Source of the DNA: Comamonadaceae bacterium 2FH
Lineage (GTDB): Bacteria; Pseudomonadota; Gammaproteobacteria; Burkholderiales; Burkholderiaceae_C
Assembly: GCA_005503335.1 (NCBI GenBank)
Contig: SCMQ01000025.1
Coordinates: 1-64,000 of the forward strand
Reading direction: 5' to 3'
DNA length: 64,000 nt
The notes under the pieces are model-generated. The model saw nothing but the letters and a program-made list of their open reading frames with translations, made no database searches and was not told the DNA's origin. Numbering within the stretch: position 1 is the stretch's first letter; the number at the start of each line of letters is the position of its first letter. This document shows positions 1-9,658 of the stretch, in pieces. Both the position numbers and the translations under genes were made by a program.

Positions 1-1025
<1,025 letters not shown>

Positions 1026-1032
1026 GCATCGG

Positions 1033-1070
1033 CCGCAACCAAACCGCCTTGGATTTGACGGTTGCGGTTT
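1033..1070 (+). terminator. Possible ftsY terminator (inverted repeat)
   Basis: Just after the ftsY stop, the perfect 8-bp inverted repeat CCGCAACC (1033-1040) and GGTTGCGG (1060-1067) is followed by only three T. A second small hairpin, AGCGCC-gca-GGCGCT, follows at 1078-1092. The loop is long and the T run short, so this is a weak call. Confidence 0.35.
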
Positions 1071-1118
1071 GAAACAAAGCGCCGCAGGCGCTACAAATGA
1101 CAGATCGGGAGATGTGTC

Positions 1119-1886
1119 ATGAAGCAGTTGCGATGGAGGTGGCAAAGGGGCGCAGCCGGCCTGTTGGCCGCCTGCTTGGGCTGGGCGCAGGCACAGACCG
1201 TGGCGCCGTTTTCCAGTGCACCGCCCGGCGATCCGCCGGCGCCCTGGCGCGTGGTCAGCGTGTTCAAGGACAAGAAGCCGCTGACCAGCTTCCAGATCGC
1301 CGAGGTCGACGGCGGCAAGGTGCTGCGCGTGGAAGCGCAGAAGTCCTACGGCACCCTGGTGCACGCGCTGGCCAAGGCGTCGCCGGCGCCCGGCACCCTG
1401 CTGCGCTGGCGCTGGCGGCTGGACGAGCCGCTGCTCAATACCGACCTCAGAGTCAAGCGCGGCGACGACTCGCCGCTCAAGGTCTGCGTGCTGTTCGACC
1501 TGCCCATGGACCAGCTCGGCTTCATGGACCGGCAACTGCTGCGCGCAGGTCGCGCGATGAGCGGCGAGGCCCTGCCCTCGGCCACGCTCTGCTATGTCTG
1601 GGACCATGCGATGCCGGTCGGCACCGTGCTGAAGAACGCCTTCACCGCCAGCCTGCGCATGATCGTGCTCGACAGCGGCGAGCAGCGCCTGCGCCAGTGG
1701 GTCATGCACGAACGCGACATCCACGCCGACTTCCTGCGCGCCTTCAATCCGGAAAACGGCACGGTGCCGGCGCTGGAGGGGGTGCTGATCGGCGCCGACG
1801 CCGACAACACGGCGGACCGCAGCCTCGGCTTCGTCGGCGACATCGCCTTCGGCCGCACGGCCACCGCCAGCGTCAGCGCGCCATGA
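1119..1886 (+). CDS. DUF3047 family exported protein
   Basis: 255 residues with a typical signal peptide (basic MKQLRWRWQR, hydrophobic stretch, AQA cleavage site near residue 26), so probably periplasmic. The body matches the DUF3047 family by its WRWRLDEPL segment, the ALPSATLCYVWD stretch and the GDIAF end. The function of the family is unknown to me. The start ATG has a GGGAG about 8 bases upstream. The last 14 bases overlap the 3' end of the convergent permease gene, leaving no room for a terminator between them. Confidence 0.8.
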   Translation: MKQLRWRWQRGAAGLLAACLGWAQAQTVAPFSSAPPGDPPAPWRVVSVFKDKKPLTSFQIAEVDGGKVLRVEAQKSYGTLVHALAKASPAPGTLLRWRWRLDEPLLNTDLRVKRGDDSPLKVCVLFDLPMDQLGFMDRQLLRAGRAMSGEALPSATLCYVWDHAMPVGTVLKNAFTASLRMIVLDSGEQRLRQWVMHERDIHADFLRAFNPENGTVPALEGVLIGADADNTADRSLGFVGDIAFGRTATASVSAP

Positions 1887-2772
1887 GGCGGCGCGCCGCG
1901 TAGCTGCAGGCGTCGACCAAGGACACCAGGGCCATCATGGCGGCCAGCACCGAGGCCGTCTCGCCCATCTGGAACAAGCCCATGTGGAAGGCCAGCATCT
2001 GGCCCAGGCCTCCGGCGCCGACCACGCCCAGCACGGCGGCGGCGCGGATGTTGTTCTCCCAGCGGTACAGGGTGTAGCTCATGAGCTGGGGCAGCACCTG
2101 CGGCAGGGTCGCGTAGCAGAACACCCGCCCCTCGCCGATGCCGCGCAGCCGCAGCGCAAACGCCGGGCCCTCGGGCGCGTTCTCGACGGCTTCCGCGAAC
2201 AGCCGGCCCAATACCCCGCTGGTGTGCAGCGCCAGAGCCAGCGTGCCGGCCAGCGGCCCCAGGCCGGCCGCGATCAGCAGCAGCGCGGCCCAGACCAGTT
2301 CGGGGATGCTGCGCAGCGCGTTGAGCAGCAGCCGCGTGGCGCCGCGCCAGCGCGCCGGGTCCCCCGCATGGGTCTTGCTGGCCGGCAGCGCGAGCAGCAG
2401 GCCCAGCACGGCCGCGAGCAGCGTGCCCACGGCCGACATGGCCAGGGTCTCCAGCGTGGCCGGCAGCAGCTTCTTCAGGAAAACCGCCTCGGTGTTGGGC
2501 GAGAGCAGCTCGCCGAGGAAGCGCCCCATCTTGCGCAGCGCGTCCAGCGAGATGAACCTGGCCCACTGCAGGTCCAGCGACCAGAAGCTCAGCAGCGTGA
2601 GCACGACCAGGCCGGCGACGAACCAGCAGGCCTTGCAGCGCGCGTCGAACAGCGGCGGCGGCAGGCGATAGACCTCGTTCGCGGCTGAACGTGCCCCCAC
2701 GCCCGGCACGGCCGTGTCCTCGCTGCCCCCCGGGGGGGGCATCGCGCCTTGGGGCGGCCCGGTGGCGCTCAT
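1873..2772 (-). CDS. PhnE-type ABC transporter permease, second copy
   Basis: 299-residue inner-membrane permease of the phosphonate/phosphite (PhnE) family. It carries the EAA-type loop region with LRSIPELVWA and the C-terminal YRWENNIRAAAVLGVVGAGGLG signature. The N-terminal 40 residues are hydrophilic and Pro-rich. I chose ATG 2772 because AGGAAG lies at a proper distance; the frame continues open upstream without coding character. It is last in a four-gene minus-strand operon with a second PhnE-like permease, an ATPase and a binding protein, so the importer is probably a heterodimeric-permease system. Substrate is discussed under the binding protein. Confidence 0.88.
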   Translation of the reverse strand: MSATGPPQGAMPPPGGSEDTAVPGVGARSAANEVYRLPPPLFDARCKACWFVAGLVVLTLLSFWSLDLQWARFISLDALRKMGRFLGELLSPNTEAVFLKKLLPATLETLAMSAVGTLLAAVLGLLLALPASKTHAGDPARWRGATRLLLNALRSIPELVWAALLLIAAGLGPLAGTLALALHTSGVLGRLFAEAVENAPEGPAFALRLRGIGEGRVFCYATLPQVLPQLMSYTLYRWENNIRAAAVLGVVGAGGLGQMLAFHMGLFQMGETASVLAAMMALVSLVDACSYAARRLMAR

Positions 2773-2801
2773 GTCCGTTCTTCCTGCATCATGTCTACGC
2801 T

Positions 2802-3644
2802 TCAGCCCAAGGCCTTGCGCAACCAGCTGCTGGCCCGGTCCGCCAGCCAGACCAGGGCCATGAAGACCAGCAGCATGGTCGCGACCTCGGAGCCGTTGAA
2901 CATCTTCATGGACGAATCCATCTCCTGGCCCAGGCCGCCGGCGCCCACGAAGCCCAGCACCGCCGAGGAGCGGATCGCGCATTCCCAGCGGTAGACCGTG
3001 TAGCTGGTGAGCTCGGCCGCGTTCTGCGGCAGCAGGCCGTAGAAGAAGGCCTGCAGGCGGCCCGCGCCGTTGCGCAGCAGGGCCTTGGTGGCGTCGGTCT
3101 CGCCCGACTCCAGGATCTCGGCGTAGACCTTGCCCAGCATGCCGCCGTAGGTCAGCGCGATGGCCAGCACGCCGGCCGTGGGGCCCAGGCCGACCACGCG
3201 CACGAAGACCAGGGCCCAGATCAGCTCGGGCACGCTGCGCAGCACGATCAGCAGCCAGCGCACCGCCGCGCGGACGACCGCCGGCCCGGCGGCCATGCGG
3301 CCGGCCAGGCCCGAGATCGAGAGCACGCGCACCGACATGAGGGTCAGCGGTATGGCCAGCACCAGGGCCAGCGCGATGCCGGCCGTGGCCATGGCCACGG
3401 TGCGCCAGGTCTCGCGCGCCACCAGCCAGAGGAAGTCGGGCTCGAGCTTGGGCGGCACGAAGTCGGCCAGGAAGTTCAGCGTGGGCTTGAGGCTCTCGGG
3501 CGACCACAGCACCCAGGGCCGGAACTCGCTGAGCACCAGCAGCGGCCACAGCAGCAGGCCGGCGGCCAGGGTCCAGAACAGCCTGCCCTGCCAGGCCGGG
3601 TCGCGCCGCGCGGGCGAAGCAGGGGTAGCGGCGGCGGCAGCCAT
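2802..3644 (-). CDS. PhnE-type ABC transporter permease, first copy
   Basis: 280-residue permease, paralogous to the gene directly downstream. It has several hydrophobic segments, the LRSVPELIWALVF loop and the family signature YRWECAIRSSAVLGFVGAGGLG. It starts 3 bases after the ATPase stop codon, and 29 bases separate its stop from the next permease start, so it is co-transcribed with both. Two separate PhnE-like permeases are common in phosphite/phosphonate-type importers. Nothing in this protein alone fixes the substrate. Confidence 0.88.
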   Translation of the reverse strand: MAAAAATPASPARRDPAWQGRLFWTLAAGLLLWPLLVLSEFRPWVLWSPESLKPTLNFLADFVPPKLEPDFLWLVARETWRTVAMATAGIALALVLAIPLTLMSVRVLSISGLAGRMAAGPAVVRAAVRWLLIVLRSVPELIWALVFVRVVGLGPTAGVLAIALTYGGMLGKVYAEILESGETDATKALLRNGAGRLQAFFYGLLPQNAAELTSYTVYRWECAIRSSAVLGFVGAGGLGQEMDSSMKMFNGSEVATMLLVFMALVWLADRASSWLRKALG

Positions 3645-3647
3645 GGC

Positions 3648-4481
3648 TCAGCGGCAGTGCATGACCGCGGGCTGGGGCGGCGGCGCGGGCGTATCCAGCA
3701 CCGAAGGCGCGGGCCCGGTGAGCTCGTCCAGGTGCTGGGCGTACAGCGCCTGCAGCCGCTCGGGTGTGACCTGGCTGGCCGGCAGGTCGAAGGCCAGCTC
3801 GCCCTCGCGCAGGCCGACGATGCGCGGGAAATGCCGCAGCGCCATCTCCACATGGTGCAGCGTGGTCACCAGCGTGGCGCCGCGCTCGCGCGCGGCCTCG
3901 GTCAGCGAAGCAATGGCCTGGGCCGCGCGCGTGGGGTCCAGCGCCGAGAGCGGCTCGTCCACCAACAACAGGCTGGCCTCGGCGACCAAGGCGCGCGCCA
4001 GGCCCACGCGCTGGCGCTCTCCGCCCGAGAGCCGGTCGACGCGCGCGAACAGCTTGTCGCCGAGGTCGAAGCGCGCCAGGGCGGCGTCGGCCTCGGCGAT
4101 GGCCGTGGGGTAGAACAGGCTGCGCAGGCTGTGCCACAGGCCGATCTGCGGCAGGCGCCCGGCCAGCACGGCCGTAACCACGCGCTGGCGCGGCGGCAGC
4201 GGCGGCACCTGCGGCGCCAGGAACAGCTGGCCGCGCAGGCTTTGCAGCTCGCCGCGCGACAGGGCCCAGGGGTCGCGGCCGGCCAGCGTCAGACCGCCTT
4301 CCGAGGGCCGCAGCGCGCAGGCCAGCAAGTGCAGCAGCGTGGTCTTGCCGGCGCCCGAGGGGCCGATCACCGCGAGCTGCTCGCCCGCCGCCACCTCCAG
4401 CGTCAGCCGGCGCAGGGCCGCGGCGCTGGCCGCGCGGGCCGCCGGGTGGCGCGCCGAGACCTGGTCCAGCCGCAGCATCAT
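3648..4481 (-). CDS. PhnC-type ABC transporter ATP-binding protein
   Basis: 277-residue cytoplasmic ATPase energising the adjacent importer. Walker A GPSGAGKTT lies near residue 40, the signature LSGGERQRVGLARAL near 154, and Walker B LLLVDEPLSALDP about 20 residues later, followed by the switch His in LHHVEMALRHF. A C-terminal tail of about 50 residues is Pro-rich. It lies 16 bases downstream of the binding-protein gene and 3 bases before the first permease gene. Family membership is clear; phosphonate as substrate is not shown. Confidence 0.9.
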   Translation of the reverse strand: MMLRLDQVSARHPAARAASAAALRRLTLEVAAGEQLAVIGPSGAGKTTLLHLLACALRPSEGGLTLAGRDPWALSRGELQSLRGQLFLAPQVPPLPPRQRVVTAVLAGRLPQIGLWHSLRSLFYPTAIAEADAALARFDLGDKLFARVDRLSGGERQRVGLARALVAEASLLLVDEPLSALDPTRAAQAIASLTEAARERGATLVTTLHHVEMALRHFPRIVGLREGELAFDLPASQVTPERLQALYAQHLDELTGPAPSVLDTPAPPPQPAVMHCR

Positions 4482-4497
4482 GGGTTCAGCTCCGGGC

Positions 4498-5370
4498 TTA
4501 CTTGAGCAGGCCGGCGCTGCGCGCGGCGGCCTCTATGCCCTTGTAGTTCTCGGCCTTGGTCGGCACGAAGCGCGTGGCGCGCTGCAGCTCCAGGATCTCC
4601 TTGCCTTCGGGCGTGTTGCGGCTCAGGTCCAGGAAGGCCTTGGCCAGCTTGTCCTTGGTCGCGGCCGGCATGTCGGCGTGCACGGTCCAGTTGTAGTCGT
4701 AATAGGGCGGCGTGGTGTAGAAGACGCGCACCTTGGCCGGGTCGACCTTCTTGTCGGCGACGAACTTCTCCCACACCGAGATGTTGAGCGCGCCGGCATC
4801 GACCTTGCCGGCCGCGACGGCGGCGATGGTCGCGTCGTGCGCGCCCGAGTAGGCCACGCGCTTGAAGTCCTTGTCGGGATCGATCCTGGCTTCCAGCAGG
4901 AAGCTGCGCGGCATCAGGTGGCCCGAGGTGCTGGATTGGGAGCCGAAGCTCACGTTCTTGCCCTTGAGGTCGGCCAGGGTCTTGATCTCCGGGGCGGTGG
5001 TGATGAAGACCGAGCGGAACTTCTCGTCCTCCTCGCGCTGCACCAGCGGCTGGGCCTTGCCGCCCGAGCGCACCTGGGCCTGCACGAAGGTGAAGCCGCC
5101 GAACCAGGCCATGTCGACCTGCTTGTTGGCCAGCACCTCCACCGCAGCCGCGTAGTCGGTCACCGGGGTGAACTCGACCTTCATGCCCAGCCGGGCCTCC
5201 AGGTACTTGACCAGGGGCGAGGCCTTGCGCGCGAGCTCGGTCGGCGACTCGTCGGGAATCGCGGTGAAGCGGAACACGGCCTGGGCTGAGGCCTGGGCGC
5301 CCAGGGCCAGCAGCGCGGCGGCAGCCAGCGCCTTGAGGAAGGTGCCGCGCGAAACGGACGGGTTGAACAT
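4498..5370 (-). CDS. PhnD-like periplasmic binding protein, possibly for a selenium oxyanion
   Basis: 290-residue periplasmic binding protein with a signal peptide ending in AQASAQA. It belongs to the phosphate/phosphite/phosphonate-binding superfamily: VDMAWFGGFTFVQA and the oxyanion loop region SSTSGHLMP are visible. It differs from classical PhnD by IPDESPTELARKA and the GGFTFVQA block, which as I recall mark the branch annotated as putative selenate ABC transporter proteins, found near selD. No C-P lyase, phosphonatase or phosphite dehydrogenase gene lies nearby, while egtD is divergent at 5456 and senABC lies 21 kb away. First gene of the operon. Superfamily is certain; selenium as substrate is inference. 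Confidence 0.85.
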   Translation of the reverse strand: MFNPSVSRGTFLKALAAAALLALGAQASAQAVFRFTAIPDESPTELARKASPLVKYLEARLGMKVEFTPVTDYAAAVEVLANKQVDMAWFGGFTFVQAQVRSGGKAQPLVQREEDEKFRSVFITTAPEIKTLADLKGKNVSFGSQSSTSGHLMPRSFLLEARIDPDKDFKRVAYSGAHDATIAAVAAGKVDAGALNISVWEKFVADKKVDPAKVRVFYTTPPYYDYNWTVHADMPAATKDKLAKAFLDLSRNTPEGKEILELQRATRFVPTKAENYKGIEAAARSAGLLK

Positions 5371-5455
5371 GAAAAGACCTCCGCTAAATGCAACAACCCG
5401 GATTAGACCCCAAGACCGTCACACCCTCCCCGTCGCGCCCTGCTACATTCGCGCC

Positions 5456-6442
5456 ATGGCCGACACCCTCCCCGCTCCGCGCCTGCCCCGCTTCGTCCAG
5501 CTCTACCACGAGGATCGCGCGGCGGTGCGCGAGGAACTGCTGCGCGGCCTGCAGGCGCCCCGCCCCTCCATCGCGCCCAAGTACCTCTACGACGCGCTGG
5601 GCTCGCGCCTGTTCGACGCGATCACCGAGCTGCCCGAGTACTACCCCACGCGCACCGAGGCCGGCATCTTCGCGGCGCACGGCGCCGCGATGGCCGACCA
5701 CCTGCCGGCGGGCGCCACCCTGGTGGACCTGGGCGCGGGCAACTGCGAGAAGGCCGCGCGCCTGTTCGAGGCCCTGCGCCCACGGCGCTACGTGGCGGTG
5801 GACATCTCGGTCGACTACCTGCGCCACGCCCTGGGCTGCCTGCAGCGCCAGCACCCGGCGCTCGACATCGTGGGCGTGGGCATGGACTTCTCGCAGTCGC
5901 TGGCGCTGCCGCCCGAGGCCGGTGCCGCACAGGAGGGCCCGCGCCTGCTGTTCTACCCGGGCTCGAGCATAGGCAACTTCAGCCCCGAGGCGGCACTGGC
6001 CTTCCTGCGCCAGGCCCGTGCGGCCTGCGCCGGCGGCGCCCTGCTGATCGGGGTGGACCTGGCCAAGCCGGCCGAGATCGTGGAGCCGGCCTATGACGAC
6101 GCGCTGGGCGTCACGGCCGCCTTCAACCTGAACCTGCTGCTGCATGTCAACGCCCTGGCCGGCAGCGACTTCCGGCTGGCCGACTGGCGCCACCGGGCCT
6201 TCTTCGACGCCGCGGCCTCGCGCATCGAGATGCACCTCGAAACCCGCCAGGCGCTGACGCTGCGCTGGCCCGGCGGCGAGCGGCGCTTCGCCGCCGGCGA
6301 ACGCATCCACACCGAGAACTCCTACAAGTGGGTGCTCGCCGACTTCGACGCCCTGCTGCGCCAGGCCGGCTTTGCCGCCACCCGGCACTGGACCGACGCA
6401 CGCGGCTGGTTCGCAGTGTTCGCGGCGCAGGCCGGCGACTGA
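5456..6442 (+). CDS. egtD: L-histidine N-alpha-methyltransferase EgtD (hercynine synthase)
   Basis: 328-residue SAM-dependent enzyme that trimethylates the alpha-amino group of histidine to hercynine, the precursor of ergothioneine and selenoneine. Seen: the family N-terminal block KYLYDALGSRLFDAI with YYPTRTE (residues 42-67), the SAM-binding DLGAGN at 91-96, GSSIGNF and the C-terminal NSYKW. I prefer ATG 5456 to the longer open frame from 5168 because coding similarity begins at MADTLP. It is divergent from the PhnD-like binding-protein gene across 85 bases. No egtB/egtC is adjacent; the nearest user of hercynine in the window is senA at 26343-27581. Confidence 0.93.
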   Translation: MADTLPAPRLPRFVQLYHEDRAAVREELLRGLQAPRPSIAPKYLYDALGSRLFDAITELPEYYPTRTEAGIFAAHGAAMADHLPAGATLVDLGAGNCEKAARLFEALRPRRYVAVDISVDYLRHALGCLQRQHPALDIVGVGMDFSQSLALPPEAGAAQEGPRLLFYPGSSIGNFSPEAALAFLRQARAACAGGALLIGVDLAKPAEIVEPAYDDALGVTAAFNLNLLLHVNALAGSDFRLADWRHRAFFDAAASRIEMHLETRQALTLRWPGGERRFAAGERIHTENSYKWVLADFDALLRQAGFAATRHWTDARGWFAVFAAQAGD

Positions 6443-6522
6443 AGGTATTTGCGCCTTTGTACGCCAACACGCTTGAGCCGCGGCGGCGGTCGGAGTAATC
6501 TGGCGGCGGGAGGTGACCGCCG

Positions 6523-6828
6523 ATGGAACTCCCATTCCACGCGCTGCTGTACCGCTATTTCTTCTTCGCCTGGCTGTTCAAGGATGCCAGCGAGTACGAC
6601 CTGCTCGCGCGTGCGGCGGCCTGGCGCTACAACAAGGGCCAGTCGCGCTGGCTGCCGCGCTACATCAAGCGCTACCTGGTCAGCGGCTGCCTGCTGTTCG
6701 GCCTGGGCTGGCTGATCGAGCAGGCCAGTCCCCTGGTCTCCGCCTTTTTCTTCGTGCCCAGCGTGATGGCGGTGCCGCTGGCCACGGTCGCGGGCGTGGC
6801 CTGGCTGGGGTTTCGGTTCTGGGATTAA
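6523..6828 (+). CDS. Small membrane protein of unknown function
   Basis: 101 residues starting at ATG 6523 behind a strong GGGAGGTG ribosome-binding site. An aromatic-rich N-terminal region (FHALLYRYFFFAWLF) is followed by a charged stretch and two likely membrane helices (about 52-66 and 72-95). I do not recognise a family. It stands alone, 80 bases after egtD on the same strand, and could be co-transcribed with it. The good ribosome-binding site and length favour a real gene. Confidence 0.6.
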   Translation: MELPFHALLYRYFFFAWLFKDASEYDLLARAAAWRYNKGQSRWLPRYIKRYLVSGCLLFGLGWLIEQASPLVSAFFFVPSVMAVPLATVAGVAWLGFRFWD

Positions 6829-6868
6829 CAAGCAAGTGTCGTTACGCTCGGGTGCGAAGAAACCGCCA

Positions 6869-7198
6869 TCACAACGTATCCGGCTCCCGCATCCAAGCCG
6901 GAATATCCCGCTGTCCGTGCAGCACGCGCCAGACATCGATGTGGTCGGCGCGCTCGACATAGAAAACCAGGTAGGGGTAGCGCGTCAGCGGCCACGAGCG
7001 CAGGCCGGGGAGGTTCAGCTCGTGCGCATGGCGCGGCGAGCCGGTGGCCGGATGGCGCCCGATATGGGCGTAGGCATCCGCCAGCGCGTCGATGAAGCCC
7101 AGCGCCGCCTGTTCGGATCCCTCACCGAGGTAGTAAGCCAAGGCCTCGTCGACGTCCCGGCTGGCCCGCTCGCGCGGGATGACGGGCTTGGCCTTCAC
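6869..7198 (-). CDS. parE: ParE-family toxin (RelE/ParE superfamily)
   Basis: 109-residue toxin of a type II toxin-antitoxin pair; ParE toxins act on DNA gyrase. Typical features are the N-terminal helical region with ALAYY, the central ALGFIDALADAYAHIGRHPATGS block and the C-terminal beta strands YPYLVFYVERADHIDVWRVLHGQRDI. The GTG start overlaps the antitoxin stop by 4 bases, indicating translational coupling, and the antitoxin comes first as usual. Whether the gyrase target holds for this member is unproven. Confidence 0.88.
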   Translation of the reverse strand: MKAKPVIPRERASRDVDEALAYYLGEGSEQAALGFIDALADAYAHIGRHPATGSPRHAHELNLPGLRSWPLTRYPYLVFYVERADHIDVWRVLHGQRDIPAWMREPDTL

Positions 7199-7446
7199 GC
7201 CCTCGCGCGGGTCTTGGCTGCCCGGCGCACGCGCTCACGCAGCCCCTCGAAGTAGGACTCGTCCACCGGCGCCGTGGGGCCGGACGCCGCGCCGGCCAGC
7301 AGCAGGCCACGCAGTTGCAGCCTGTCCTGATCGCGGCGGATCAGTTCGCGCAGGTACTCGCTGCTGGTGCCGTAGCCGCGCTGGCTCACCTGCTCGTCCA
7401 CGAAGGCCTTCAGGCTGTCGGGCAGGGAGATGTTCATCGTGCTCAT
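7195..7446 (-). CDS. parD: ParD-family antitoxin
   Basis: 83-residue antitoxin with an N-terminal ribbon-helix-helix domain (MSTMNISLPDSLKAFVDEQV, then GTSSEYLRELIRRD) typical of ParD/CC2985 proteins. The C-terminal half, rich in Arg and Glu, is the expected toxin-binding tail. Such proteins neutralise the toxin and repress their own operon. It is the first gene of a two-gene operon with parE. The module sits between egtD and the transketolase cluster with no visible mobile element around it. Confidence 0.88.
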   Translation of the reverse strand: MSTMNISLPDSLKAFVDEQVSQRGYGTSSEYLRELIRRDQDRLQLRGLLLAGAASGPTAPVDESYFEGLRERVRRAAKTRARA

Positions 7447-7516
7447 GGCGCAAGCCTAGGCGCTTTGGCAAAATTTGGCAAGACCGGCAAACATCGCCCG
7501 GCCCAGCGGCGGCCGT

Positions 7517-9496
7517 TCAGTCGAGCAGGCGGCGCGCCTCGGCGGCGACGGCGTCGGCGGTGATGCCGAACAGGCGGTACAGGGCATCGGCCGGACCGGA
7601 GGCGCCGAAACCCTTCATGCCGACAAAGCCGCCGCGGGCCCCCAGGTAGGCGTCCCAGCCCTGGCGGCACGCGGCTTCCACGCCCACTCGCACGGCCGAG
7701 CCCAGCACCTGTCGGCGATAGGCGGCATCCTGCGCGTCGAACAGCTCCCAGCATGGCAGCGAGACCACCGCGGTGCCGATGCTGTCCGCCTCCAGTTGCT
7801 GGCGCGCCTGCAGCGCCAGCGCCACTTCGGAGCCGGTGGCCAGCAGCGTGACCTGCCGAGGGCCGCAGGCGGCTTCCTGCAAGACATATCCGCCGCGACG
7901 CGCCAGGTTCTCGCGGGTGTGCTCCCGGCGCACCGGCGGCAAGTTCTGCCTGGCAAAGATCAGGCTGACGGGGCCGTCGCGGTGGGTCATCGCGACCTCC
8001 CAGCATTCCGCGGCTTCCACCGCGTCGGCCGGGCGCATCACCAGCATGTTCGGCATGGCGCGCAGCGAAGCCAGGATTTCCACCGGCTGGTGGGTCGGGC
8101 CGTTCTTGCCGACGCCAATGGAGTCGTGGCTGAAAACGAACTTGACCGGCAAGCCCATCAGCGCTGCCATCCGCATCGCGGGGCGCTCGTAGTCCGAGAA
8201 CGCCAGGTAGGTCACGCTCAGCGGCACGATGCCCCCATGCGCCGCCATGCCGTTGGCCATGGCGCCCATCACATGCTCCCGCACGCCGCAGTGCACATAG
8301 GCGCCCGCGCGGTCGCTGGCGGTGAAGGCCTGCAGGCCGCGCTTGTGGCTGGTCGGGGCTTCCAGGTCGGCGCAGCCCACCATGCGCTCGGGCAGGACCG
8401 GGGCCAGCAGGTCGTTGATCTCGGCCGAGATCAGGATGCCGCCGGTTTCCTGCGGCGAAGCGATGGCGCGCTGCTTGTAGTCCAGCAGGACCTGTTGCCA
8501 TCCCTCGGGCAGCTCTCCGCGCATCACGCGCTCGAACTCCGCTCGTTCGACGGCAGGCAGCGCAGCCACACGCGATTGCCAGGCGGCGTGTTCGGCGCCG
8601 CTGCGCCGGCCCGCCTCGCGCCAGGCCGCCAGCACGTCCCCGGGAATTTCAAAGGCGCCGTGCGGCCATTGCAGCAGCTCGCGGGCCGCTTGGGCGTCCT
8701 CTTCGAACAGGCGGGCGCTGTGGCCGCCGCGCTGCCCCTGGAGCCGGGGGATGCCTTTGCCGATCACCGTGCGGCAGGCAATCATGGACGGTCGGTCGTC
8801 GGCACGCGCTGCCGCCAAGGCAGCCGACACCGCCTCGATGTCGTGACCGTCCACCTCCTCCACATGCCAGTTGGCCACGCGGAAGCGCTCGGCGACGTTC
8901 TCGCTGATCGACAGCGCCGTGCTGCCGTCGTCGGTGATCCGGTTGTCGTCCCACAGCAGGGTCAGCTTGGACAGACGCAGGTGCCCGGCCAGCGAGATCA
9001 TCTCCTGGCCAATCCCCTCCTGCAGGCAGCCGTCGCCCACGAAGGCGTAGGTGCGATGGTTGACCAGCCCATCGCCAAAGCGGGCATTCAAATAGGCCTC
9101 GGCGACCGCCATGCCGAAGGCATTGGCAACGCCCTGGCCCAAGGGTCCGGTGGTGACTTCGATGCCGCAAGCGGTGTCCCGCTCCGGATGCCCCTCGCAG
9201 CGGGAACCCAGTTCGCGAAAGCGCTGGATTTCCTCCAGCGAGATCTGCTCGTAGCCCGTCAGGTACAGCAGCGCGTACAGCAGCATCGAGCCGTGGCCGT
9301 TGGAGAGCACCACGCGGTCGCGGTCCGACCAGTCGGGGTCGGCGGGATTGAATTTCAGGTGCCGGGCGTAGAGTGCGGTGGCGATGTCGGCCATGCCCAG
9401 AGGCACGCCCTGGTGGCCTTCGGTGGCACGCACGATGGCGTCGATGGAGAGAAAGCGGATGGCGTGGGCCAGCGGTTGCAGCGGGTGCGCGCTCAT
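7517..9496 (-). CDS. tkt: Transketolase, full length
   Basis: 659-residue ThDP enzyme moving two-carbon ketol units between sugar phosphates. N-terminal domain: LSNGHGS, TTGPLGQG, and the ThDP motif GDGCLQEG ending in DDNRI. Pyrimidine domain: GVREHVMGAMANG and FVFSHDSIGVGKNGPTHQP; a C-terminal domain follows. ATG 9496 gives the normal family N-terminus (LAHAIRFLSIDAI); the frame remains open for 28 more codons without similarity. It is transcribed away from the LysR gene. A second, two-subunit transketolase lies at 14336-16197, so this copy is probably dedicated to a catabolic pathway rather than the housekeeping enzyme, which I infer from context only. Confidence 0.92.
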   Translation of the reverse strand: MSAHPLQPLAHAIRFLSIDAIVRATEGHQGVPLGMADIATALYARHLKFNPADPDWSDRDRVVLSNGHGSMLLYALLYLTGYEQISLEEIQRFRELGSRCEGHPERDTACGIEVTTGPLGQGVANAFGMAVAEAYLNARFGDGLVNHRTYAFVGDGCLQEGIGQEMISLAGHLRLSKLTLLWDDNRITDDGSTALSISENVAERFRVANWHVEEVDGHDIEAVSAALAAARADDRPSMIACRTVIGKGIPRLQGQRGGHSARLFEEDAQAARELLQWPHGAFEIPGDVLAAWREAGRRSGAEHAAWQSRVAALPAVERAEFERVMRGELPEGWQQVLLDYKQRAIASPQETGGILISAEINDLLAPVLPERMVGCADLEAPTSHKRGLQAFTASDRAGAYVHCGVREHVMGAMANGMAAHGGIVPLSVTYLAFSDYERPAMRMAALMGLPVKFVFSHDSIGVGKNGPTHQPVEILASLRAMPNMLVMRPADAVEAAECWEVAMTHRDGPVSLIFARQNLPPVRREHTRENLARRGGYVLQEAACGPRQVTLLATGSEVALALQARQQLEADSIGTAVVSLPCWELFDAQDAAYRRQVLGSAVRVGVEAACRQGWDAYLGARGGFVGMKGFGASGPADALYRLFGITADAVAAEARRLLD

Positions 9497-9658
9497 ATTC
9501 TGTGTTGCGCCGCGCCAGGGGCGAAGCGCATGTCTCCTGGGTGATGAAGGATCTGGCCGCGATTCTTCCGGCCTCAACACATGAATACAAGCGAAGAATA
9601 TTCACGGGTGGATGAATCGTTCTCATCCATGCTCGAGTGCTTGGCCCGCGACGCAGAG

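Noticed and set aside
2691-4505. Plus-strand open frame of 604 codons opposite the PhnCE-like genes
   Set aside because: Antisense to conserved permease and ATPase genes; no start context and no domain.
1873-5370. Annotation of the importer as a phosphonate transporter
   Set aside because: The permease and ATPase families fit, but no phosphonate-degrading gene is nearby and the binding protein is of a different branch, so a phn symbol would mislead.
7475-9544. Plus-strand open frame of 689 codons opposite transketolase
   Set aside because: Shadow of the transketolase gene; composition is artificial (Gln/His/Arg-rich) with no recognisable domain.
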